DNA of 64,000 nucleotides from assembly GCF_048007105.1 (NCBI RefSeq), contig NZ_CP180352.1, forward strand, positions 1,426,001 to 1,490,000, in the 5' to 3' direction. This document shows, piece after piece, positions 51,360 through 58,392 of the stretch. The translations under genes and the position numbers were made by a program. Numbering within the stretch: position 1 is the first letter of the stretch; the number at the start of each line of letters is the position of its first letter. The stretch is from Minwuia sp048007105. GTDB taxonomy: Bacteria > Pseudomonadota > Alphaproteobacteria > Minwuiales > Minwuiaceae. The notes under the pieces are model-generated. The model was not told the origin of the DNA. It saw only the letters and a program-made list of their open reading frames with translations, and ran no database searches.

Positions 51360-51373
51360 TTGATCTGGATCAA
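51360..51373 (+). promoter_or_regulatory. FNR/Anr/FixK-type box upstream of ompW
   Basis: TTGATCTGGATCAA is an exact match to the FNR-family consensus TTGAT-N4-ATCAA, 66 nt before the ompW start. OmpW genes in several proteobacteria are under FNR-type oxygen control, so a redox-responsive promoter is likely. The Crp/Fnr protein at 40489-41199 lacks Fe-S cysteines and is not the obvious binder. Confidence 0.7.
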
Positions 51374-51439
51374 ATATTCGCGCCCGCAGCACCGGCAATT
51401 TTTCATTCGGATATCGAGATGACCGGAGGCGGGCGAAAA

Positions 51440-52116
51440 ATGTTTTCAGCAAGAATTGCGGGGTTGATGCTTGGCGGCCTGATGGCCGCGGCGGTTGCCG
51501 CCGGTCCGGCGATGGCCGATGCCGGCGATCTGGAGGTGCGGCTTCGTGGCATCGGCGTCTTGCCGACCGCCGACTCGGGCCGGTCCTGCCCGCTTTCGCC
51601 AACGGATCGCTGCGCGCCGGCAACGCCGTGGTGCCGGAGCTCGACTTCACCTACTTCTTCACTGACAACATCGCGGCAGAACTGATCCTTGCCACGACGC
51701 GGCACCAGATCAAGGGACAGGGCGCGCTTGGCGGCATCAACAATGCCGCCAGCGCATGGCTGCTGCCACCGACGCTGACGCTGCAGTACCACTTCAATCC
51801 CGGCGGCGATCTGCAGCCTTATGTCGGTGCTGGCATCAACTACACGATCTTCTATGGCGAAGATGCGGACGGGGCGCTCGTGGGCGCCGTCGGGGCGACG
51901 CGGGTCGAGGCCGAGAACTCCTTCGGACTCGCGGTCCAGGCCGGCCTCGACTACCGGATCGCCGACAACGTCTTCCTCAATCTGGACGTCAAATATGTCC
52001 GCATCGATTCAGACGTCACGCTGACCACTGCAAACGCCGGCGTGCAGCGCACGGACCTGAACATCAATCCGGTGATCGTCGGCGTTGGCCTCGGTTACCG
52101 CTTCAACCTCTTCTAG
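51440..52116 (+). pseudogene. ompW: OmpW-family outer membrane protein, frameshifted
   Basis: Begins with a signal peptide (MFSARIAGLMLGGLMAAAVA...AMADAGD) and EVRLRGIGVLPTADSG, typical OmpW start of mature chain. Near 51580 the frame must move by one (one missing base) to continue PVLPAFANGSLRAGNAVVPE, LDFTYFFTDNIAAELILATT, PTLTLQYHFNPGGDLQPYVG, and the final strand ending VGVGLGYRFNLF, with C-terminal Phe as expected for an outer-membrane barrel. Corrected length is about 225 residues, normal for OmpW, an eight-stranded barrel with a hydrophobic channel. GGAGG lies 11 nt before the ATG. The frameshift is a probable consensus error because everything else is intact. Confidence 0.8.
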
Positions 52117-52154
52117 TCGGCCGGGGCCCTCCCGAAAATCCCGCATTGGCCGCG

Positions 52155-52190
52155 CTCCATCCCTGTCCTAACTTGGGGGCAGGGATGGAG
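52155..52190 (+). terminator. Probable intrinsic terminator of ompW
   Basis: CTCCATCCCTG (52155-52165) pairs perfectly with CAGGGATGGAG (52180-52190), 14-nt loop, followed by AGTTCTTTTT. It sits 38 nt after the ompW stop and 22 nt before the next start codon. Confidence 0.65.
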
Positions 52191-52212
52191 AGTTCTTTTT
52201 CGGGAGGTACCT

Positions 52213-53880
52213 TTGAACATCGATGTCGAGAATTTCCGGAACCGGCGGAACGATCAGCGCTGGAACCGAATGGCTGTGGGCGACATCATCGAGCGCATCA
52301 CCTGGGCGACGCCGGACAAGGACTGTCTGATCGCGACGCCGGATGCGACGGTCAACCCGGCGCATGCGCGGCTGACCTATCGTCAGGCCAACGATCTTAT
52401 CAACCGCATCGCCAATGCCCTGCTGGCGCTGGACCTGCCGGAAGCGGCGCGTATCGGCATGCTGGTGGAGAATTCCAACGAGGCCTGGCTGTCGAAGGTC
52501 GCCATCGCAAAGGCCGGCCTGGTCGCGGTGCCGGTCAACACCATGATGGCGCCGGACGTGATCACCGATGCGCTGGAACGGCTCGATGCGACAAAGCTGA
52601 TCGCGGACAAGGTCCAGTACGAGAAGCTCGGCGACGCGGCCCGTGCGGCCGGATCGGTGCCGATCATGCTGGTCGGCGGCGAGGATGGCGGCGAAATCCC
52701 GTCCTTCGACGACTTCATCGCTGATCACGGCGCCGAGGAGCCGGATGTCACCATCCACAGCGATGACGTCTGGGAAGTGCTGTTCACCTCCGGTACCACG
52801 GCGAAGCCGAAGGCGGCGATGATCAGCCACACCTACACCTACATGGCCGCGATGGGTCAGTTGGCCAACGTCACCCGTGGTCTCGAGCAGCCGACCGACC
52901 TCAGGATGGCGACCTTCACGCCGATGACGTTCCATATCGGCGACCAGATCCTGATGTTCGCCCCGCTGCTGGCGGGCGGCACGGTGATCATGGGGCGCAA
53001 GCCGGACGGCCATGTCATGGCGAAGGCCTGCACGCAGGAAGCGGTGACCTATCTCTGGGGCGGCTCGCCGCAGTTCGTGGAGAGCATGATCCGCGCCTGC
53101 GAGGAGACGCCGCTGGCCTACGATCTCACCAGTGTCCGCTCCATGAGTTATGGCTGGGCGCCCATGTCGCCGGGTTCGCTGGCCAAGCTGACGCGCCTCT
53201 GCGCGCCGGACTTCGCCGCCTACGAACTGATAGGCCAGACCGAGTGCGTGCCTTGTCACTGCTTCCACATCAACCGCAACCGCGACCTGTTCCTGCGCAC
53301 TGCGCCCGCCGTCAACTATGTCGGTCGCCCGGTGACGATCCTCGGCGCGACGGTCATGGATCAGGAAGGCAACGATCTCTGGGGTCAGCCGGACGTCGAG
53401 GGCGAGGCCGTCTACCGCTCGCCGGCCATGTTCTCGGGCTATTACAACGACCGCAAGGCGACCGAGGAGTCGCTGAAGGGCGGCTGGTTCCACTCCGGCG
53501 ACAGCTTCAAGTTCGATGCCGAGGGCAACCGCATCATGGTCGACCGCTACAAGGACATCGTGAAGTCCGGCGGCGAGAATGTCTCCTCGATCCGCGTCGA
53601 GGCGGTGCTGCAGCAGCATCCTGCCGTGGCCCGCGCCGCCGTGGTCGGCACGCCGGACGACCGCTGGGGCGAGATGGTCACCGCCTGCATCATCGCGAAT
53701 GCCGGCAAGAGCATCGACGAGCAGGACATCATCGCCTTCTGCCGCGAGCGGCTGGCGGGTTTCGAGACGCCGAAGAAGATCGTGGTGATGGAGGCGTTCC
53801 CGGAGACCGTCGGCGGCAAGATCCTGAAATACAAGCTCAGGACGCAGCTCGCCGAGCAGACGCAGCAGGCGGCCGAGTAG
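52213..53880 (+). CDS. Acyl-CoA synthetase (AMP-binding, class I adenylate-forming)
   Basis: A 555-residue ANL-superfamily ligase that activates a carboxylic acid as acyl-AMP and then acyl-CoA. Motifs: P-loop LFTSGTTAKPKAAMIS (about residue 195), GYYNDRKATEESLKGGWFHS then GDSFKFD with the conserved Asp (about 412-434), KDIVKSGGENVSSIRVEAVL, and the catalytic Lys region GGKILKYKLR at the C-terminus. The start is TTG at 52213, chosen because GGGAGGT stands 5-6 nt upstream; the next ATG (52270) has no such site. It probably handles medium or aromatic acids, which is not decidable here. It is preceded by the ompW terminator, so it is its own transcript. Confidence 0.9.
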   Translation: MNIDVENFRNRRNDQRWNRMAVGDIIERITWATPDKDCLIATPDATVNPAHARLTYRQANDLINRIANALLALDLPEAARIGMLVENSNEAWLSKVAIAKAGLVAVPVNTMMAPDVITDALERLDATKLIADKVQYEKLGDAARAAGSVPIMLVGGEDGGEIPSFDDFIADHGAEEPDVTIHSDDVWEVLFTSGTTAKPKAAMISHTYTYMAAMGQLANVTRGLEQPTDLRMATFTPMTFHIGDQILMFAPLLAGGTVIMGRKPDGHVMAKACTQEAVTYLWGGSPQFVESMIRACEETPLAYDLTSVRSMSYGWAPMSPGSLAKLTRLCAPDFAAYELIGQTECVPCHCFHINRNRDLFLRTAPAVNYVGRPVTILGATVMDQEGNDLWGQPDVEGEAVYRSPAMFSGYYNDRKATEESLKGGWFHSGDSFKFDAEGNRIMVDRYKDIVKSGGENVSSIRVEAVLQQHPAVARAAVVGTPDDRWGEMVTACIIANAGKSIDEQDIIAFCRERLAGFETPKKIVVMEAFPETVGGKILKYKLRTQLAEQTQQAAE

Positions 53881-53889
53881 TCCCGGCGG

Positions 53890-54360
53890 TCAGGTCACGA
53901 AGGCGATCAGGCGGCCGCAGATCAGGGCGCCGAGCCAGCAGACCATGGAGATCAGGGCATGGCGGCGGAGTGCCGCCGCCTCGGCCCGGTCTAGCAGCCA
54001 TCCGGCGCGGGCGTGCAGCAGCACTGCGGCTCCCGCGCCGGCGACGATCAGCAGCAGCTTGATGCGGAAGACGTCGAGGGCGGCGTATTCGCGCGCCCGA
54101 ATGGCGAAGAGGCAGAAGCCCGCCGCGATCGCCAGCGCCAGACCCGTTGCCGCGACCGGCGCCAGCACGCGGGTGAGCGCGCGCCGGTCGACCGATTTCC
54201 AGAAGCCGAGCAGGCGCAGATCCAGCGGCAGGATGGCGCCGATCAGAAGGGCCAGGCCGAAGATGTGCGCCGCGTTGACAGCGGCGTAGCCCCAGCGGGC
54301 GCCGCGGAGCCACTGGGCCGCCGACGATGCCTCCAGCGCCGCCAGCAGCGGCTCGATCAT
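53890..54360 (-). CDS. Four-helix membrane protein (DUF2214/CopD-like)
   Basis: A 156-residue protein with four hydrophobic segments: about residues 25-45 (GYAAVNAAHIFGLALLIGAI), 63-85, 96-117 and 133-153 (ALISMVCWLGALICGRLIAF). It has His in the first helix (AAHIFG) and last loop (RRHALIS), as in haem- or copper-associated CopD/DUF2214-like proteins. It lies 3 nt downstream of the DUF6152 gene, so one operon. The pairing of a small exported HHGW-type protein with such a membrane protein recurs in alphaproteobacteria, but the function is unknown. It converges with the acyl-CoA synthetase. Confidence 0.7.
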   Translation of the reverse strand: MIEPLLAALEASSAAQWLRGARWGYAAVNAAHIFGLALLIGAILPLDLRLLGFWKSVDRRALTRVLAPVAATGLALAIAAGFCLFAIRAREYAALDVFRIKLLLIVAGAGAAVLLHARAGWLLDRAEAAALRRHALISMVCWLGALICGRLIAFVT

Positions 54361-54363
54361 GGC

Positions 54364-54732
54364 TCAGTCGCGCTCGGGATAAAGCTCGTAGAGCTTCTCG
54401 CCGATATAGAGGCGCTCCACCTTGATCAGCTTGTCCTCGATGTTGGCGGCGGGCTCGCCGATCAGCTTGATCTCGTTGCCGACGGCGAAGTCGCTGTCCT
54501 TCAGACCGGCGCGCTCGTTGCGCCAGGGCTGGCCGACTTCCGCCGTCCACGTCTCGCCCTCCACGTCGAGGGTGAGAACGCCGTGCGGGTTGCCCAGTTC
54601 GGCCTTGGTGATGACGCCGAAGACCTCGATGTTGCCGCCCGTGGTCCAGGCCCAGCCATGATGGGCGAGCGCTGCGCCGGTGGCGAAGAGGGCGGTGACC
54701 GCGAGGGCGATGGCGGCGATGACGTTCTTCAT
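54364..54732 (-). CDS. Exported DUF6152-like protein
   Basis: A 122-residue protein with a signal peptide (MKNVIAAIALAVTALFATGA) and a mature domain beginning AHHGWAWTTGGNIEVFGVIT, then NPHGVLTLDVEGETWTAEVG and NEIKLIGEPAANIEDKLIKV. The HHGW start after the cleavage site and the OB-like beta pattern match the family annotated as DUF6152 in proteobacteria. It is presumed periplasmic. The twin His suggest metal binding, which is inference. GGGAGCATCGAG upstream supports the start. Cotranscribed with the four-helix protein downstream. Confidence 0.75.
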   Translation of the reverse strand: MKNVIAAIALAVTALFATGAALAHHGWAWTTGGNIEVFGVITKAELGNPHGVLTLDVEGETWTAEVGQPWRNERAGLKDSDFAVGNEIKLIGEPAANIEDKLIKVERLYIGEKLYELYPERD

Positions 54733-54844
54733 CTCGATGCTCCCGAAGGGTTACTTCACGCGTGATGTGATGAGGGGCCATCGTAGCATTGGTGTACGCT
54801 TCCCGTGATCACGCTTTCGAAGGCGGCGGACAGGGAGAGCCATC

Positions 54845-55732
54845 ATGCGGCGCAAGCAGGCCAGGGATTTCGACCAGCGGATACTGGAGCTGTTCGACGG
54901 TTATGTGCATGGCGACCTGACCCGGCGCGGCTTCATCGATGCGGCCTCGAAATACGCCGTCGGCACGGCGGCGGCCGTCGCGTTGCTGGAAAGCCTGAAA
55001 CCGGACTATGCGCTGGCGCAGCAGGTCGCGCCCGACGATCCGGCCATCGAGACCGAATGGGTGACCTACAACTCTCCGGACGGCCACGGCGAGATCCGCG
55101 GGCTGATGGCGAAGCCGGCGGGGGCGTCCGGCAAGCTGCCGGCGGTTCTGGTCGTCCACGAGAACCGGGGCCTGAACCCCTACATTCAGGACGTCGTGCG
55201 GCGGACGGCGAAGGCCGGGTTCCTGGCGCTCGGACCCGACGGGCTGACCCCGCTCGGGGGCTATCCCGGCAATGACGATGACGGGCGCGAGATGCAGCGC
55301 CAGCTCGACCGTGAGAAGCTGATGAGCGATTTCTTCGCCGCCTACGAGCATCTTGCCGCCCATCCCGGCAGCACGGGCAAGGTCGGCGCAGTGGGCTTCT
55401 GCTACGGCGGCGGTGTCTGCAACGCGCTGGCCGTCGCCTATGCCGAACTGGCCGCGTCGGTGCCCTTCTACGGGCGGCAGGCCGCGGCGGCGGATGTCCC
55501 GATGATCCAGGCCCCGCTGCTGATCCACTACGCCGAGCTGGACGAGCGCATCAATCAGGGCTGGCCGGACTACAAGGCGGCGCTGGATGCGGCCGGCAAG
55601 GACTACACGGTTCACTTCTACCCCGGCGCCAATCACGGCTTCCACAACGACACGACGCCCCGCTACGACGCCGAGGCTGCGGAACTCGCCTGGTCCCGGA
55701 CGCTGGACTTCTTCCGCCAGCACCTGACCTGA
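54845..55732 (+). CDS. Tat-exported dienelactone hydrolase-family protein
   Basis: A 295-residue alpha/beta hydrolase. The N-terminus has a Tat-like signal (LTRRGFIDAASKYAVGTAAA, residues about 21-40), preceded by an unusually long n-region (RRKQARDFDQRILELFDGYV). The hydrolase domain carries the dienelactone hydrolase triad: nucleophile Cys186 in GFCYGGG, Asp233 in AELDER and His264 in GANHGFHND. Family enzymes open lactones in aromatic breakdown. This long Tat-bearing subgroup is usually annotated only as dienelactone hydrolase family. GGGAGAGCC lies before the ATG. Divergent from the DUF6152 operon. Confidence 0.88.
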   Translation: MRRKQARDFDQRILELFDGYVHGDLTRRGFIDAASKYAVGTAAAVALLESLKPDYALAQQVAPDDPAIETEWVTYNSPDGHGEIRGLMAKPAGASGKLPAVLVVHENRGLNPYIQDVVRRTAKAGFLALGPDGLTPLGGYPGNDDDGREMQRQLDREKLMSDFFAAYEHLAAHPGSTGKVGAVGFCYGGGVCNALAVAYAELAASVPFYGRQAAAADVPMIQAPLLIHYAELDERINQGWPDYKAALDAAGKDYTVHFYPGANHGFHNDTTPRYDAEAAELAWSRTLDFFRQHLT

Positions 55733-55808
55733 CCCGTCGCCTCCTTGCGGCGGTTCTCCGCTGCTGAGAGGATGGTGACAGGGAGAACAGGCGCGGGGAG
55801 GCGCTCAT

Positions 55809-56213
55809 ATGGACCGCAGCGATCTGCTCGAGCGGATGGCGTCGGGCTTCCGCACCGATGTGGGACCCGCAATCGAGGACCCTTATCCGAAGACACTGGC
55901 GTTTCTCAGCGCCGTCGTGCTGCAGAAGGTTGCAGCGGAACTGCGGCTGGCGAGGACCCACGACGCGGCAGCGCTGACCGACCGCGCCGCACTGGAGACC
56001 GATCTGGCTTCCATGACCGACGGTGCGCCGGCGGCGGTCGCTCAGGCGGTCGCCGCGCTGCCGGGTTCCGGCGACGAAGGGCTCTGCCGCCTGATCGAGG
56101 CGCTCTACGCGGAGCGTGAGGCGCTGGGCAAGGAGCGGTTCGACAGTCTGCTCGGCCGGGTCCGCACCACGATGCGCGCCGCGATCGACCGGCGGATGGA
56201 GATCGCGAAATGA
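55809..56213 (+). CDS. DUF6285-like protein coupled to a phosphotransferase
   Basis: A 134-residue, mostly helical protein: ERMASGFRTDVGPAIEDPYP, KTLAFLSAVVLQKVAAELRL, RLIEALYAEREALGKERFDS and LLGRVRTTMRAAIDRRMEIA. The position immediately before, and overlapping (ATGA at 56210-56213), an aminoglycoside-phosphotransferase-like gene is the known context of DUF6285, whose function is not established. It starts behind GGGGAGG. No cofactor or active-site motif is visible. It probably forms a complex with or regulates the downstream kinase; that is inference from coupling. Confidence 0.75.
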   Translation: MDRSDLLERMASGFRTDVGPAIEDPYPKTLAFLSAVVLQKVAAELRLARTHDAAALTDRAALETDLASMTDGAPAAVAQAVAALPGSGDEGLCRLIEALYAEREALGKERFDSLLGRVRTTMRAAIDRRMEIAK

Positions 56214-57259
56214 CGGACCAACGCATTCCCGCCGAAGACGTGCCCGTCGCGATCGCCGCGTATCTGACGGAGAAGACGCCGGGGGCGAGCGGCATGGCGC
56301 TCGCCGGCATGCAGCAGATCGCCGTCGGCTGGTCGCACGAGACCTGGCTGTTCGACGCGACCTGGCAGGAAGGCGGCGAGACGCGCAGCGCCGGGTTCTG
56401 CCTCCGCCGCGATCCGGGCAATGCGCTGCTGCGGCATCTCTCCGACCTCGGCGAGCAGTACCGGGTGCTGAAATGCCTGGGGGGCACGGACCTCGCGACC
56501 CCGAAAGTGCATTTCTACGAGGACGTCCCGAACGTGCTCGGCGCGCCGTTTCTGGTCATGGAAAAGGTGCCCGGCGAATGCCCGAACCCATGGGGCCGTG
56601 AAGGGCGGAAATACTATGCCGAGGCGGCGGAGCGCGGGACCCTGCCGGCCAGCTTCACCGACGCGCTGGCGACGCTGCACAATATCGACTGGCAGGAGGC
56701 GGGGCTCGATTTCCTCGGCGTGCCGGAGCCGGGCACGAACCAGTTCGCGCTGCGCGAGATCGCCAAGTGGAAGCAACTCATCGAGTTGTCGGGCCATGGA
56801 CCGGAGCCGGTTCTGACCGACCTGATCTGCTGGCTGGAGGCGAACGCGCCGAAGACCGACCGGCTGGCGCTGGTGCATGGCGCCTACCGGACCGGCAACC
56901 TGCTGCTGAAGGATGACCGGGTGTCGGCGGTGCTGGACTGGGAACTGCAGGTGATCGGCGACCCGATGTACGACGTCGCCTACATGCTGAGCGACCTGAA
57001 CCGGGAGGGCAGCGACCTGCTCTCCAATCTGGTGCCCCGCGACATGTTCTTCGAACGCTACGAGGCCGCGACCGGTCTCACCATCGACGAGACCGTCTGC
57101 GGCTATTACCAGTTGCTCTACGCCATGCGTTCGGCGGCCTTCTGGATGAGCGCGTCGGGGCTCTACCGCGACGGATCGAGCAACGACATCCGGCTGGCGC
57201 GGACGGAATGGTCGATCCCGGTCGTACTGGAGCGGGCCGCGCGGGATCTGGGGTACTGA
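56210..57259 (+). CDS. Phosphotransferase (APH family, ACAD10-like)
   Basis: A 349-residue protein of the aminoglycoside phosphotransferase/choline kinase-like fold. Visible are the N-lobe (GWSHETWLFDATWQEGGE, CLRRDPGNALLRH), the catalytic loop LALVHGAYRTGNLLLKDDRV (usual HGDxxxxN; here HGAYRTGN, with Ala where the catalytic Asp normally stands) and the DFG-like metal motif as VLDWELQVIGDPMYDVAYM. Relatives often lie beside acyl-CoA ligases and dehydrogenases and may phosphorylate hydroxyacyl-CoA or similar substrates. The Asp-to-Ala change at the catalytic position deserves attention: the protein may use another residue or be a pseudo-kinase. Coupled to the DUF6285 gene. Confidence 0.85.
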   Translation: MTDQRIPAEDVPVAIAAYLTEKTPGASGMALAGMQQIAVGWSHETWLFDATWQEGGETRSAGFCLRRDPGNALLRHLSDLGEQYRVLKCLGGTDLATPKVHFYEDVPNVLGAPFLVMEKVPGECPNPWGREGRKYYAEAAERGTLPASFTDALATLHNIDWQEAGLDFLGVPEPGTNQFALREIAKWKQLIELSGHGPEPVLTDLICWLEANAPKTDRLALVHGAYRTGNLLLKDDRVSAVLDWELQVIGDPMYDVAYMLSDLNREGSDLLSNLVPRDMFFERYEAATGLTIDETVCGYYQLLYAMRSAAFWMSASGLYRDGSSNDIRLARTEWSIPVVLERAARDLGY

Positions 57260-57310
57260 TCGTCCATCGCGCCCAGTCGGCAGGGTCAAAAGACTGAGCG
57301 CTTCTTCGAT

Positions 57311-57413
57311 GTCATCCCGGCCGTGAGCCGGGATCCGGGCGGACGTCTCATTTCCAGCCAAAGTTTTTTCCCTTAACGCACAAACCGGACCCCGGCTCGC
57401 GGGCCGGGGTGAC
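57311..57413. repeat. Inverted pair of GTCATCCCGG-type palindromic repeats
   Basis: GTCATCCCGGCCGTGAGCCG (57311-57330, continuing GGATCCGG) and its imperfect inverse CCGGACCCCGGC...GCCGGGGTGAC (57385-57413) face each other across about 45 bases. Each arm is itself palindromic (CCCGGC/GCCGGG). This looks like a REP/BIME-type extragenic element. It may also act as a bidirectional terminator between the converging genes on either side. Confidence 0.6.
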
Positions 57414-57441
57414 GGCTTTGACCCGGGCAACGGTCGGTGAC

Positions 57442-58392
57442 TTAACCCCTCTTCGCACGCATCATCTTCTCGAAGCGATGCATCGGCCACATGTCCTGTT
57501 CCTCGCCCCAGGCGATGCCGTCGCCACCGCAGTCCCAGCGGATCAGGCTGTTGATGTCGATGAAGGTGTGGCGGTTGATGATGATCCGGCTGACAGCCTC
57601 GCCATTCGCAACCAGTTCGCGCCCCTCCTGATCGGTCAGGTGCATCTCGACTGATGTGCTGACGCCGGTCGCCGCATCGCGCTCGCCCGTCCGCCAGCCC
57701 GAGGCCAGCGGAACGGTGCGGCCGTCGCGCCGCAGGAATCCGTAGGCCGCCTCGTCGCGCTCTTCGCCTGAATTGGTGACGGCCAGGAAGCCGGTGTCCG
57801 GGTCGGCCATGCCGGTGATGTAGCCGGCCTGACGGGGGCGGTTCTCGGGCCGGCGGCCCCAGGTCCGGTCGCGCATGCCAAGGCAGTCGATGGCGATGCG
57901 TTCTCCGTGCAGCACGATCTCGCCGTGAACGCGCCCGAACTGGTCGTAGTGATGCGCCGAACCGAAGGTCGATCCGGCGGCGGTAAGAGGCTCCGGCGGC
58001 ATGACCGCATCGAAGCGCAGATCGGCCGAGAACAGGCCCCGGCGATTGTCGTCATAGCCAAGAGCGTAGGATGTGCAGGGCTCGAGCATCCGCATCGATA
58101 CGCCGGTCGGCAGCTTGATGTCGGTCAGGTCCTGATCCTTCGGGATCGGCAGCGCGGTGTAGTTGGACGAGAAAGGCACTTCCCAGGGCAGGTGGGCTGT
58201 CTCGTCCCAGATCCAGGCGCCGCCGGAGACGATGCCGATATTCGGGCGGAACATGGAATAGAACCAGCCGCCCAGCTTCCGTTCCGGATGGTGGAAGGAG
58301 AACCACGCCGTTTCGGTGGCCCACCAGTCGTCATCCATCACGTCGAAATGGAAGCTGTCGTCCTCGGGTCGGAAGGGGCGTTGTTCGCTCAT
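57442..58392 (-). CDS. Hypothetical protein, tocopherol cyclase/CrtC-like beta fold (DUF7064/7065-like)
   Basis: A 316-residue protein without signal peptide or TM. Sequence features such as WWATETAWFSFHHPERKLGG, FSADLRFDAVMPPEPLTAAG, SAHHYDQFGRVHGEIVLHGE, IDCLGMRDRTWGRRPENRPR and GFLAVTNSGEERDEAAYGFL recall the large lipocalin-like proteins related to hydroxyneurosporene synthase/tocopherol cyclase, often annotated DUF7064/DUF7065. The GxxxDRTWG motif recurs in that group. The gene is coupled by an ATGA overlap to the acyl-CoA ligase upstream, which hints at lipid or isoprenoid acid modification. Function unknown; family assignment moderate. Confidence 0.65.
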   Translation of the reverse strand: MSEQRPFRPEDDSFHFDVMDDDWWATETAWFSFHHPERKLGGWFYSMFRPNIGIVSGGAWIWDETAHLPWEVPFSSNYTALPIPKDQDLTDIKLPTGVSMRMLEPCTSYALGYDDNRRGLFSADLRFDAVMPPEPLTAAGSTFGSAHHYDQFGRVHGEIVLHGERIAIDCLGMRDRTWGRRPENRPRQAGYITGMADPDTGFLAVTNSGEERDEAAYGFLRRDGRTVPLASGWRTGERDAATGVSTSVEMHLTDQEGRELVANGEAVSRIIINRHTFIDINSLIRWDCGGDGIAWGEEQDMWPMHRFEKMMRAKRG

